Program-made: the position numbers and the translations under genes
NCBI RefSeq assembly: GCF_030719035.1
Contig: NZ_CP132203.1
Span: forward strand, 5,040,501 to 5,104,500
Source: Hahella sp. HNIBRBA332
GTDB taxonomy: Bacteria; Pseudomonadota; Gammaproteobacteria; Pseudomonadales; Oleiphilaceae
Length of the DNA: 64,000 nucleotides
Direction: 5' to 3'
The notes under the pieces: generated by a model
The model's input: the letters and a program-made list of their open reading frames with translations, nothing else
The model's database searches: none
What the model was told of the DNA's origin: nothing
Shown here: one piece after another, positions 17,169 to 24,959 of the stretch
Layout: the number at the start of each line of letters is the position of its first letter
How positions within the stretch are numbered: the first letter of the stretch is position 1

Positions 17169-18054
17169 AACCCCCCTCCGAGACAGCCAAAGGCGTCTCA
17201 GGTCGCAATGCGCTACGCTCCAGCCAATCGCCAACTCGTTGCGCCAGACTCTCTGAATGCTTGATCCAGTTGAAGTGCCCAACGCTGGCGCCGCCGAAAT
17301 CAGCATCCGTTAGACGCCAGTGCGTTACCTCCGCAGAAGGCATTTTGCGATACAGGTTCGCCACCGCTTCAGCCGGAGCCAGCTCATCCGACTCGAATGA
17401 GATCGCCAGTACAGGTTTAGTGACCGCTCCCAAGAGACGCTCATAATTTATCGGGCTGCGCTCTGGGTAGTAATCGCCGGTGCGGGCGTTGCGCGCCCAA
17501 TCGCGTATCAGTCGACGCGCCTCCCGCCCGGCGAAGCCGATACGATCCCCCGGCATATATCCCCATATCTCACTAACGCCGCGTAGAAATTGCGTGCCGG
17601 CGAGAATCCGCCAAGGCTTGGCGTATCCTTTGAAATACACATTACAGGAAGCCAGCAAAATCAGTCCCGCTACGGATCCTGGCTGCTCCGCCATGTAAAG
17701 AGAGCTCAATTGTCCACCCAGACTATGACCAAGCAGCCAGATCGGCGAGTCCGGCAGATGCAGCCTCACACAGTCCAGCACTGCCGGCCAGTCGTACTGG
17801 ACCATTTCGTAGTAGCCGAAGTTAGTGCGCCGGGAAGCGCGCACGGAACTACTGCCATGACCACGCAGATCCGCCGTTACACAGTGCACGCCGCGAGCGG
17901 CCAACGCCTCCGCCAAGGGCGCATAAAAGCTGGCGCGCACACCCATGGCGGGCATGCAGACAACCACCGGCGCCGCCGTCTCCTCCGTGCGATACAGAGA
18001 CAGCGTGGAATGCACTTGGTCCTGGCTACTGACCGGTATTATCTCAGGGGACAT
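17167..18054 (-). CDS. Alpha/beta hydrolase
   Basis: A 295-residue soluble hydrolase. The nucleophile elbow is WLLGHSLGGQ, with Ser at about residue 109. An oxyanion region 'VVCMPAMGVRASFY' lies in the N-terminal third, and the C-terminal 'VGHFNWIKHSES' His is a good catalytic base candidate. It resembles the predicted alpha/beta hydrolase group COG4757. The start is the ATG at 18054. No substrate can be assigned. It is convergent with hinT, with a shared stem-loop at 17140-17168. Confidence 0.8.
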   Translation of the reverse strand: MSPEIIPVSSQDQVHSTLSLYRTEETAAPVVVCMPAMGVRASFYAPLAEALAARGVHCVTADLRGHGSSSVRASRRTNFGYYEMVQYDWPAVLDCVRLHLPDSPIWLLGHSLGGQLSSLYMAEQPGSVAGLILLASCNVYFKGYAKPWRILAGTQFLRGVSEIWGYMPGDRIGFAGREARRLIRDWARNARTGDYYPERSPINYERLLGAVTKPVLAISFESDELAPAEAVANLYRKMPSAEVTHWRLTDADFGGASVGHFNWIKHSESLAQRVGDWLERSALRPETPLAVSEGG

Positions 18055-18155
18055 GGTGAAGGCTCTCTAGCGTCAATGTGTTCCATGCTAACATTGATAG
18101 GCTAGACAGGTGAAGACCCGGTTTAACTTCCACCGGGTCTGCCCTGAGCGTCGAC

Positions 18156-19523
18156 TCAGGTTCCGTTGATCGCCAGATGCGCGGCGATAGATACACCGTA
18201 GCCGATCAAAATGGCCCAAGACCATTTCAGATGAGACAAGAAGGTATAGCTGCCTTTTGACTGCCCCATCAACGCCACTCCGGCAGCCGACCCGATGGAC
18301 AGCAGACTGCCGCCCACTCCCGCAGTAAGCGTGATTAACAGCCATTGGTTGACATCCATATCCGGCTCCATGGAAATGATTGCAAACATCACCGGGATAT
18401 TATCCACGACAGCAGAGATAGTTCCCGCCACAATATTGGCGATAGTTGGACCCCAATTATCGTACATGCCATGGGACATCATCTGCAGATAGCCCAACGT
18501 CGCCAAGCCGCCCACACAGAAGATAACACCGAAAAAGAACAATAACGTGTCCCACTCCGCACGCGCCACCCTTCGGAAAATATCAAACTGGATATCATCC
18601 TCCACCGTGCCGGTTTTACGTAGAAAATAAGCGAAAAACATGAGTACAGACATACCCGTCATCATGCCGAGAAACGGCGGCAGATGGAAAAAGCGCTCAA
18701 AGCAGACCGCCGTCGCAATGGTGAGTAGAAACAAAGCGCAGATGCGTAGCCCGCCTCGCTTGATTGGAACCAGCCCACCATGTCCTGAAGGAACGCCATT
18801 AGGCAGGAAAAAGTTCATGATCAGCGCAGGCGTTACAAAATTCAGCACGGAAGGAATGAACAGCGCAAAAAACTCTTCAAACTGAACTTTCTTGGAGGCC
18901 CACACCATCAAAGTCGTAATGTCCCCAAAAGGACTGAACGCCCCTCCTGCGTTAGCGCCCACCACCACGTTGACCATCGCCAAAGAGACAAATTGCGTGT
19001 CTTTGCCCCCCACCGCCATGATGACGGCGCCCATCAACAACGCCGTTGTGAGGTTATCCGCCACTGGCGAAATGAAAAACGCCAGCCATCCGGTAACCCA
19101 GAACAGCTTACGATAACTCATGCCCTTGTGAACCAGGTACGAGCGTAAGGACTCAAAGACATGACGCTCTTCCATCGCATTGATGAAAGTCATCGCCACC
19201 AATAGAAATAAGAATAAAGCGCCGTATTCCAACAAGTTGTGAGAAACGGCGCTGTGGATTTCGTCATCGCTGCGTCCCATGTCCTGAGCCACGCTGGCCA
19301 CCAGGACCCAGATTAATCCAGCGGCGAAAATAACCGGCTTGGATTTCCTTAAGTGCAACACTTCTTCCGCCATGACGGCGATATAAGCGACGATAAAAAT
19401 TATGACGGCGAGTATCGCCTTGGGTGAATCAGTGGCGTCGAGGACGAACATGCCTCCTTCAGAGGCCCAAACAGGACCGGCCATGCACAGCAGACCGCCC
19501 AGCAGAAGTGGAAGTTTTCTCAT
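18156..19523 (-). CDS. nhaD: Na+/H+ antiporter NhaD
   Basis: A 455-residue inner-membrane antiporter with about 11-12 hydrophobic segments. Its hallmarks include 'ISPVADNLTTALLMGAVIMAVG', 'NAGGAFSPFGDITTLMVW' and 'VDNIPVMFAIISM', which match NhaD of Vibrio and Alkalimonas. It expels Na+ or Li+ in exchange for H+, typically in marine or halotolerant bacteria. The N-terminal 20 residues look like a signal sequence (SEGGMF after the cleavage). A minus-strand TTGACA at 19573-19578 is a candidate -35, but the -10 is weak. A heavily structured 360-bp region lies further upstream (19719-20079). Confidence 0.93.
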   Translation of the reverse strand: MRKLPLLLGGLLCMAGPVWASEGGMFVLDATDSPKAILAVIIFIVAYIAVMAEEVLHLRKSKPVIFAAGLIWVLVASVAQDMGRSDDEIHSAVSHNLLEYGALFLFLLVAMTFINAMEERHVFESLRSYLVHKGMSYRKLFWVTGWLAFFISPVADNLTTALLMGAVIMAVGGKDTQFVSLAMVNVVVGANAGGAFSPFGDITTLMVWASKKVQFEEFFALFIPSVLNFVTPALIMNFFLPNGVPSGHGGLVPIKRGGLRICALFLLTIATAVCFERFFHLPPFLGMMTGMSVLMFFAYFLRKTGTVEDDIQFDIFRRVARAEWDTLLFFFGVIFCVGGLATLGYLQMMSHGMYDNWGPTIANIVAGTISAVVDNIPVMFAIISMEPDMDVNQWLLITLTAGVGGSLLSIGSAAGVALMGQSKGSYTFLSHLKWSWAILIGYGVSIAAHLAINGT

Positions 19524-19718
19524 TCAGCTAATCCGTACTTTAGTTCTCGGTTATTGTTATTGAGCGCGCCCCTGTCAACGATTTACTACAAACCACCGCC
19601 TGCAGGCGCAGAACATAATGAAAAACGTTGAAATTTTATGGGCTGGGAAAAGATTGCGCAATTAAGCTTAAGTCTCTGATGGCTTGTAGGCGCTAAGCAT
19701 AATCCGGATAAAACGCCG

Positions 19719-20079
19719 GGGTTGTTGATATGCGTCAACCCTGAGGCAAAGGGAATTGGTTACAGTTGCGCTCAGCGCTGGCGGAATAGCGGCAGGACTG
19801 AGCTCAAGGGGTCCGGTGATGTTGCAACGCCATCCAGCGCTCCATCCGGTTTCGACAGGGTGGTCGCTCGCGGGTCATCTCTCCCTCCTCCCGACCCGCG
19901 GGCAACTTATTAATCAGGCAGACAAATAGCTTCCTTCTATTTGTCTGCAACGACAGGGCCTGCACATGTCAGGCCTGTCTCCCGCGGCTAGCCGCCGCGC
20001 AGACGCATCCATGCGCCTGGTTATTAACATGTCAATATTATTGCCATGTTAATAATTTTCAGGTTCGGCGTTCAACGCC
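19719..20079. other. Gene-free region with at least six successive stem-loops
   Basis: Between nhaD (start 19523) and the DUF2059 gene (stop 20099) lie consecutive inverted repeats. Stem pairs are: GGGTTG 19719-19724 with 19736-19741; an 8-bp perfect stem 19869-19876 with 19893-19900; a 12-bp perfect stem 19918-19929 with 19937-19948 (7-base loop); an 11/10 stem with one bulge 19952-19962 with 19970-19979; GCGG/CCGC 19984-19995; an 11-bp perfect A/T-rich stem 20021-20031 with 20045-20055; and GGCGTT/AACGCC 20067-20079. No T-tracts follow most of them. No reading frame is credible. It could be a structured non-coding RNA, an nhaD leader or a processed 3' region. Confidence 0.6.
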
Positions 20080-20098
20080 ATACAAGGAACCCTCGGGC

Positions 20099-20926
20099 TT
20101 ATTGCGCCCCAGCCAACTGATTCAGTCTCTCGCCCAGCATCTCTGAACGTTCTTCCAGTACATCAAACAATGCCGTCTTTAACGCCTCCACGAAACGCGC
20201 CCCCTCATCGGTGCGGGCGAACGCAATGTAGCCCTTCATGTCTGCAAGCGGCACATCCCGATAGGTATAGAGATAATTCAGATAAACTTGCTGTCCCACC
20301 ATGCCCCGCATGGAAAAGCGACGCTCTTCAATTACCCTTTTCAGATCATGATACGAAGGCAGCTCAGGTCCTTTCGCAACCGAAGTGATGGCGGCGGCCA
20401 TGGCCAATTGAATAGTGACGGTATTATCCAACATGGAGTCCGTCGCACGGGTGGCGCGATCATAGGCGGAGAATAAGTGTTCCCTTTCGCCGCCTTTGTT
20501 TTCCTCACTCAGGCTCTCCATTCTTTTCTGCGCCTCGGCATACTCCTCCGAGCTCATTGCGTTGAGTTCCGCCGCCACGATTTTCTGGCCGATTGGCGAG
20601 CGATACCACTGTAAAACATGGCGCATTTCCGTTGGCGACAGCTGCTGCTCCAGGCGTCTTTCCACCTGACTTTGCAGATCATCCGCCTGATAAGCGCCAT
20701 CCACCACCCGTTCAAACAGATCCATCAGATCTTCCGACGCACCTGTGCGGCGGATGTTGGCGCGAATCCCGGTTTTTATCATATCCGGGTAGCGCGACAG
20801 CAATTCATCCACACCAGTTTGAGCCAGCAAATCTGCGGACAGCGAAGCGTCCGATTTGACGGCGAAAACCGGAGTGGAAAGCAGAATAGCGGACAGCAGA
20901 CAGAAAACAGCGCGGAACAACTTCAT
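20099..20926 (-). CDS. DUF2059-like periplasmic protein
   Basis: A 275-residue protein from the ATG at 20926 (MKLFRAVFCLLSAILLSTPVFA, a clear signal peptide). The middle segment 'LSPTEMRHVLQWYRSPIGQKIVAAE' is the hallmark of DUF2059, a family of helical periplasmic proteins of unknown function. A second helical repeat may follow after residue 170. A longer in-frame start at 20953 would spoil the signal peptide. It stands alone on the minus strand. Confidence 0.7.
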   Translation of the reverse strand: MKLFRAVFCLLSAILLSTPVFAVKSDASLSADLLAQTGVDELLSRYPDMIKTGIRANIRRTGASEDLMDLFERVVDGAYQADDLQSQVERRLEQQLSPTEMRHVLQWYRSPIGQKIVAAELNAMSSEEYAEAQKRMESLSEENKGGEREHLFSAYDRATRATDSMLDNTVTIQLAMAAAITSVAKGPELPSYHDLKRVIEERRFSMRGMVGQQVYLNYLYTYRDVPLADMKGYIAFARTDEGARFVEALKTALFDVLEERSEMLGERLNQLAGAQ

Positions 20927-21052
20927 ATGAGAGCATCCCAAAAACAACGACAACAGGAAAACGCGGCGAGCGGCGTGAATCCGTTCGCCTGTTTTCCAGT
21001 ATAGTTGTCTAAATTTTCAGCGCTTTGGAAAACCGGCTTATATTACAAAAAC

Positions 21053-21445
21053 CTACAATTCACTAAGATAGTTAACCAGACTGTCTCTTAGAAAGGTTTC
21101 GTAACGCCAGAGACGGGTGGTCAGTTTCTCAGGCCGGCGATAGAGGTAAACCCAAGCAGTAAGGCGGCCGCCTCCCGGCGTCCTGACAGAGCAGTAACGA
21201 CGCACATAATCATCGCCTTCGTAATGGTCAAGGCGGGCGATGTCATGCTGGGTCAGACCATGATAAAGGTAACCGGGGCAAATGGCGTTACGATCGCGCC
21301 AAAGGCCAGGATAAGCCTTACCAACAACCTGTAGACAACGATATCCCGACAATCTGGCGGCGGAGGCTTCGGGCGCCCATCCTAACAGCCGTTGCATCAC
21401 ATGAGGATGACGCAGCGTGCCATAACAAAAAAGCGGCGTAGACAA
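21053..21445 (-). CDS. Gamma-glutamylcyclotransferase (AIG2-like) family protein
   Basis: A 130-residue protein starting at a TTG (21445), with AGGA 9 bases upstream. It opens with LFCYGTLRHPHVMQRLLG, the substrate-binding YGTLR loop of GGCT/AIG2 proteins, and has the expected 'GYLYHGLTQHDIARLDHYEG' with the catalytic Glu and later Tyr-rich strands. Family members make 5-oxoproline from gamma-glutamyl amines or amino acids. It is 98 bp downstream of phoU, but a terminator at 21491-21516 separates them. Confidence 0.8.
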   Translation of the reverse strand: MSTPLFCYGTLRHPHVMQRLLGWAPEASAARLSGYRCLQVVGKAYPGLWRDRNAICPGYLYHGLTQHDIARLDHYEGDDYVRRYCSVRTPGGGRLTAWVYLYRRPEKLTTRLWRYETFLRDSLVNYLSEL

Positions 21446-21490
21446 TGCACAAATCCTGATAGCAGTAGTTGAAACAGCGGCGCCAGACGC

Positions 21491-21516
21491 AAAAAACGCA
21501 GCCGAAACTGCGTTTT
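21491..21516 (-). terminator. Intrinsic terminator of the pst-phoU operon
   Basis: AAAACGCAG (21493-21501) pairs with CTGCGTTTT (21508-21516). Read on the minus strand the stem is followed by a run of six Ts (21496-21491). It lies 28 bp after the phoU stop. Confidence 0.85.
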
Positions 21517-21543
21517 ACCATGAAAAGAGCCGCCGAAAAAAGG

Positions 21544-22263
21544 TCAGGACCTCTCGATAAGCTTCTCTGTCTTCTCCAGAGAAACATGGCGCACGTCCTT
21601 GCCTTTCACCATAAAAATCACGTGCTCACAGATATTTCTGGCGTGGTCGCCGATACGCTCCAGCGCACGCAACACCCACATGACGCTCAGGATACGGGAG
21701 ATACTGCGTGGGTCTTCCATCATGAACGTCACCAGTGAACGCATCGCGGTTTTATACTCGATATCCACTGACTTGTCTTCTTTCATGACTTCGAAGGCCA
21801 GATCCAAATCAAAACGGGCGAAGGCGTCCAAAGCGTCATGCACCATTTTTCCGACATGACTGCCGATATGACGCACTTCCACATAGCCGCGCGGCGCTTC
21901 GCCCTCTTCCAGCAATTGCAACGCGTTCTTGGCGATTTTCTCCGACTCGTCGCCGATGCGCTCAAGGTCGTTGACCATTTTCGCAATCGCCACCACCAGA
22001 CGCAGGTCGCTCGCCGTGGGCTGGCGCTTGGCGATCACCCGGGTGCATTCCTCATCGATGGTGATTTCCAGTTTATCGACGTCATTGTCATTCTGGCGCA
22101 CCATCTCGGCCAGTTCGGAATCCCCCCGCACCAACGCCTCAACCGCGTCCGCCACCTGCTTTTCCACCAAGCCGCCCATCACCAGAACATGGTTCCGAAG
22201 CTCCCGCAAATCCACATTGAACTGTTGAGAAATATGCTGCAAATGAACGTCTGAGTTCGCCAT
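21544..22263 (-). CDS. phoU: Phosphate transport and signalling regulator PhoU
   Basis: A 239-residue cytoplasmic all-helical protein with two PhoU three-helix bundles. Each has an acidic metal-binding motif: 'MVNDLERIGDESEKIAKNA' (about 93-111) and 'ALERIGDHARNICEHVIFM' (about 196-214). It couples PstSCAB to PhoR and keeps PhoB off when phosphate is plentiful. Length is normal. It lies 38 bp after pstB, last in the pstC-pstA-pstB-phoU operon. Confidence 0.96.
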   Translation of the reverse strand: MANSDVHLQHISQQFNVDLRELRNHVLVMGGLVEKQVADAVEALVRGDSELAEMVRQNDNDVDKLEITIDEECTRVIAKRQPTASDLRLVVAIAKMVNDLERIGDESEKIAKNALQLLEEGEAPRGYVEVRHIGSHVGKMVHDALDAFARFDLDLAFEVMKEDKSVDIEYKTAMRSLVTFMMEDPRSISRILSVMWVLRALERIGDHARNICEHVIFMVKGKDVRHVSLEKTEKLIERS

Positions 22264-22301
22264 ATATGCTTCCTATTACTAATTTCCACCGGGGAAAACT
22301 G

Positions 22302-23186
22302 TTACCCGTAACGCCCGGTAATATAATCTTCTGTCTGCTTGCAGGACGGATTGGTGAACAGCTGGTTGGTGCTGCCGAATTCAATCAGGTCGCCCATATA
22401 CATGAACGCAGTATAGTCCGATACTCGCGCCGCCTGCTGCATATTGTGGGTGACGATGACGATGGTGTAATCGTTTTTCAGCTCATGGATCAGCTCTTCG
22501 ATCTTCAGCGTTGATAACGGGTCCAAGGCCGACGCAGGTTCGTCAAGCAGGAGGACTTCCGGTTTCACCGCCACCGTGCGGGCGATAACCAAACGCTGCT
22601 GCTGGCCGCCGGACAGACCCAAAGCGCTGTCATTCAGACGGTCTTTCACTTCATCCCACAACGCTGCGGACCTGAGCGCCCACTCCACGGTTTCATCCAG
22701 AATACGCTTCTTGTTGATGCCCTGAATTCTGAGCCCGTAAGCCACGTTCTCATAGATGCTCTTGGGGAACGGGTTCGGCTTCTGGAACACCATACCCACC
22801 CGACGGCGCAATTCCGCTACATCCACGCCTTTACGGTAGATGTCTTCCTTTTCCAGCAGGATCTGCCCGTCAATACGACATCCATCAACCAGATCATTCA
22901 TGCGGTTAAAGCAACGCAGCAGGGTGGACTTACCACAACCCGACGGACCAATAAACGACGTCACCCGCTTCTGCGGGATGCGCATATCAATGCCGTGCAA
23001 CGCTTCTTTCTCGCCGTAGAACAGTTTGAGCTTGTTCACCTCCAGGGCGATCGTCTCATTGTCGATCGACAGATCCTCCATCGAGCGCTCAATCGCGCTA
23101 ATGTCGATACCGTGAGAACGGTGCTTGGATTCGTTGAATGGCTGCTCTTCGTTCACTACGTTCTGATTGGTCATAGTTTCACTCAT
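22302..23186 (-). CDS. pstB: Phosphate ABC transporter ATP-binding protein PstB
   Basis: A 294-residue ABC ATPase. Walker A is GPSGCGKST (about 82-90), the signature LSGGQQQRL, Walker B VLLLDEPASALDP, and the switch His in IVIVTHNMQQA. It powers phosphate import through PstC/PstA. The start is the ATG at 23186, since GGGAGG lies 7 bases before it; an ORF start five codons earlier lacks support. There is a longer than usual N-terminal extension of about 45 residues before the ABC core, rich in polar residues. Confidence 0.96.
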   Translation of the reverse strand: MSETMTNQNVVNEEQPFNESKHRSHGIDISAIERSMEDLSIDNETIALEVNKLKLFYGEKEALHGIDMRIPQKRVTSFIGPSGCGKSTLLRCFNRMNDLVDGCRIDGQILLEKEDIYRKGVDVAELRRRVGMVFQKPNPFPKSIYENVAYGLRIQGINKKRILDETVEWALRSAALWDEVKDRLNDSALGLSGGQQQRLVIARTVAVKPEVLLLDEPASALDPLSTLKIEELIHELKNDYTIVIVTHNMQQAARVSDYTAFMYMGDLIEFGSTNQLFTNPSCKQTEDYITGRYG

Positions 23187-23228
23187 TATAGTCCTCCCCA
23201 CCGGCTTCGGGGCGTCATCCGGCTCAGG

Positions 23229-24893
23229 TTACATCTCAAGGGCTTTGTACTTTTCACGCAGGCGGTTACGAATCGCCACTGCACTCAGGTTGAGCAATGC
23301 GATCACCACCACCAGCAACAGGGCCGTCGCATAAACCAGTGGACGCGCCGCCTCGACGTTCGGGCTTTGAAAGCCGACGTCGTAAATATGGAAGCCCAGG
23401 TGCATAAATTTTTGATCCAGATGCAGGTAAGGATAATTGCCATCCAACGGCAACGATGGAGCCAGCTTGACCACCCCTACCAGCATCAAAGGAGCCACTT
23501 CCCCGGCAGCGCGCGCAATCGCCAGGATCACGCCAGTCATCATCGCCGGACTGGCCATCGGCAGAACAACCCGCCACAACGTCTCGGCCTTGGTGGCGCC
23601 CAGCGCCAGGCTGCCCTCACGAATCGAGCGGGGAATACGCGCCAGGCCTTCCTCTGTCGCGACGATCACCACGGGCAACGTCAAAATAGCCAGGGTGATA
23701 GAGGCCCACAGCAAGCCGGGAGCGCCAAAGGTCGGCGACGGCAGCGCTTCTGGAAAAAAGTGCTCGTCAATGCCGCTACCAATAAAGTAAATGAAAAAAC
23801 CCAGGCCAAATACGCCGTATACGATAGAGGGTACGCCCGCCAGGTTATTCACCGCGATACGGATAATTCGCGTCAACGCGCCCTGATGCGCATACTCCCT
23901 CAGGTACACCGCTGCAATCACCCCCAGAGGCGTCACCAGCACGGACATGATAATCACCATCAACACCGTACCGTAGATAGCGGGGAAAATACCGCCTTCT
24001 GTGTTCGCCTCGCGGGGATCATCGCTGATGAATTCCCAGATTTTGGCGAAATAGAATCCGATTTTTTCTCCCAGTCCCATCTGATTCGGCTGAAAAGCGC
24101 GCACCACTTTGGACAGAGAAATTTCCAGTTCCTTACCATTCATCGCGCGAGCCACCAGGGCGTCGCGTTTGATTTCCTGATACAGCTCGTTCAGGTCTTT
24201 CTGCAGCACTTCATAAGTGGCGTGCTGTTCAGCTCGCTCAGCTTCAATCTCCGCCATGGCTTCCGGCGTCTTACGACCGTCCAGCTCAAGGCGACGCTCC
24301 TTTAGACGCAGGCGCTCCAGCGTATAGTTCACCTTACCGATCTGCTGCTTCTCGATGTCGTAAATACGGTCGTGCAGCGACAAGGCGCGATCGATGCGGG
24401 ATTGTAACTCTTCCCATGCGCCGGAACCTGAGGCCACTATCGAGCCGTTTTCTTTGACGGACACCAGATAGCCATAAAAATTACCCCACTCGCGACGCTC
24501 CAGCGTCATCAACTCTTTGGGATAGCGCACGTCGCGCATACGATCCGCCAGCACCCAACGGAAGTCGGAGCCGAGCACATCCCGATTGCCGGTCTTGATC
24601 AGATCACGGCGCATATAATCCACGCCCGGCGGCACCTGTACACCAGCGGCGTGCAATTGCTCCGCAGGCACTTCTTCCGTTTCAACGACCTCACCAATCA
24701 ACAGCGTAGTTTTATCGTTCTCGCCAAGATAATCCGTTTCCATCAGGCTGTGAGGCCAAAAGTGGGCCAAGCCGCGCACGCCAATCAGCAACAGCAGACC
24801 GAACACCATCACCAGACTGATCGATACGGCGCCGGCGTTAATCCAGATCCAGGGATCGCCTTTGTTAAACCAGGTTTTCAGTGAAACGCGCAT
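23229..24893 (-). CDS. pstA: Phosphate ABC transporter permease PstA (long form)
   Basis: A 554-residue permease. The C-terminal half (about 270-554) is a normal MetI-like permease with six segments, the 'EEGLARIPRSIREGSLALGATKAETLWRVVLPMASPAMMTG' coupling loop and 'AIARAAGEVAPLMLVG'. The N-terminal half has one membrane segment (about 17-38) and a large soluble insertion of about 220 residues with coiled-coil-like Lys/Glu-rich helices (about 170-245). Typical PstA is about 290-300 residues. Long forms occur in marine gammas. It is 42 bp upstream of the pstB ATG. Confidence 0.92.
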   Translation of the reverse strand: MRVSLKTWFNKGDPWIWINAGAVSISLVMVFGLLLLIGVRGLAHFWPHSLMETDYLGENDKTTLLIGEVVETEEVPAEQLHAAGVQVPPGVDYMRRDLIKTGNRDVLGSDFRWVLADRMRDVRYPKELMTLERREWGNFYGYLVSVKENGSIVASGSGAWEELQSRIDRALSLHDRIYDIEKQQIGKVNYTLERLRLKERRLELDGRKTPEAMAEIEAERAEQHATYEVLQKDLNELYQEIKRDALVARAMNGKELEISLSKVVRAFQPNQMGLGEKIGFYFAKIWEFISDDPREANTEGGIFPAIYGTVLMVIIMSVLVTPLGVIAAVYLREYAHQGALTRIIRIAVNNLAGVPSIVYGVFGLGFFIYFIGSGIDEHFFPEALPSPTFGAPGLLWASITLAILTLPVVIVATEEGLARIPRSIREGSLALGATKAETLWRVVLPMASPAMMTGVILAIARAAGEVAPLMLVGVVKLAPSLPLDGNYPYLHLDQKFMHLGFHIYDVGFQSPNVEAARPLVYATALLLVVVIALLNLSAVAIRNRLREKYKALEM

Positions 24894-24959
24894 TCTGTTC
24901 TCTCGATTCTCTCAGATTTCTTGACTGCCCATCGGACTTCCGCATGACTCAGCGTGACC

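Noticed and set aside
19722..19913. Possible 63-codon gene in the hairpin region
   Set aside because: No ribosome site, no family pattern, and it runs through the inverted repeats.
19524..20098. Known Na+/Li+ riboswitch (nhaA-I/II or DUF1646 type) before nhaD
   Set aside because: I could not match any consensus by eye, and the hairpins begin about 200 bp before the start. Left open as a search to run rather than a claim.
22995..24305. Plus-strand open frame of 436 codons
   Set aside because: It lies antisense to pstB and pstA, whose protein motifs are clear. Its own composition is rich in His/Gln/Arg with no recognisable domain.
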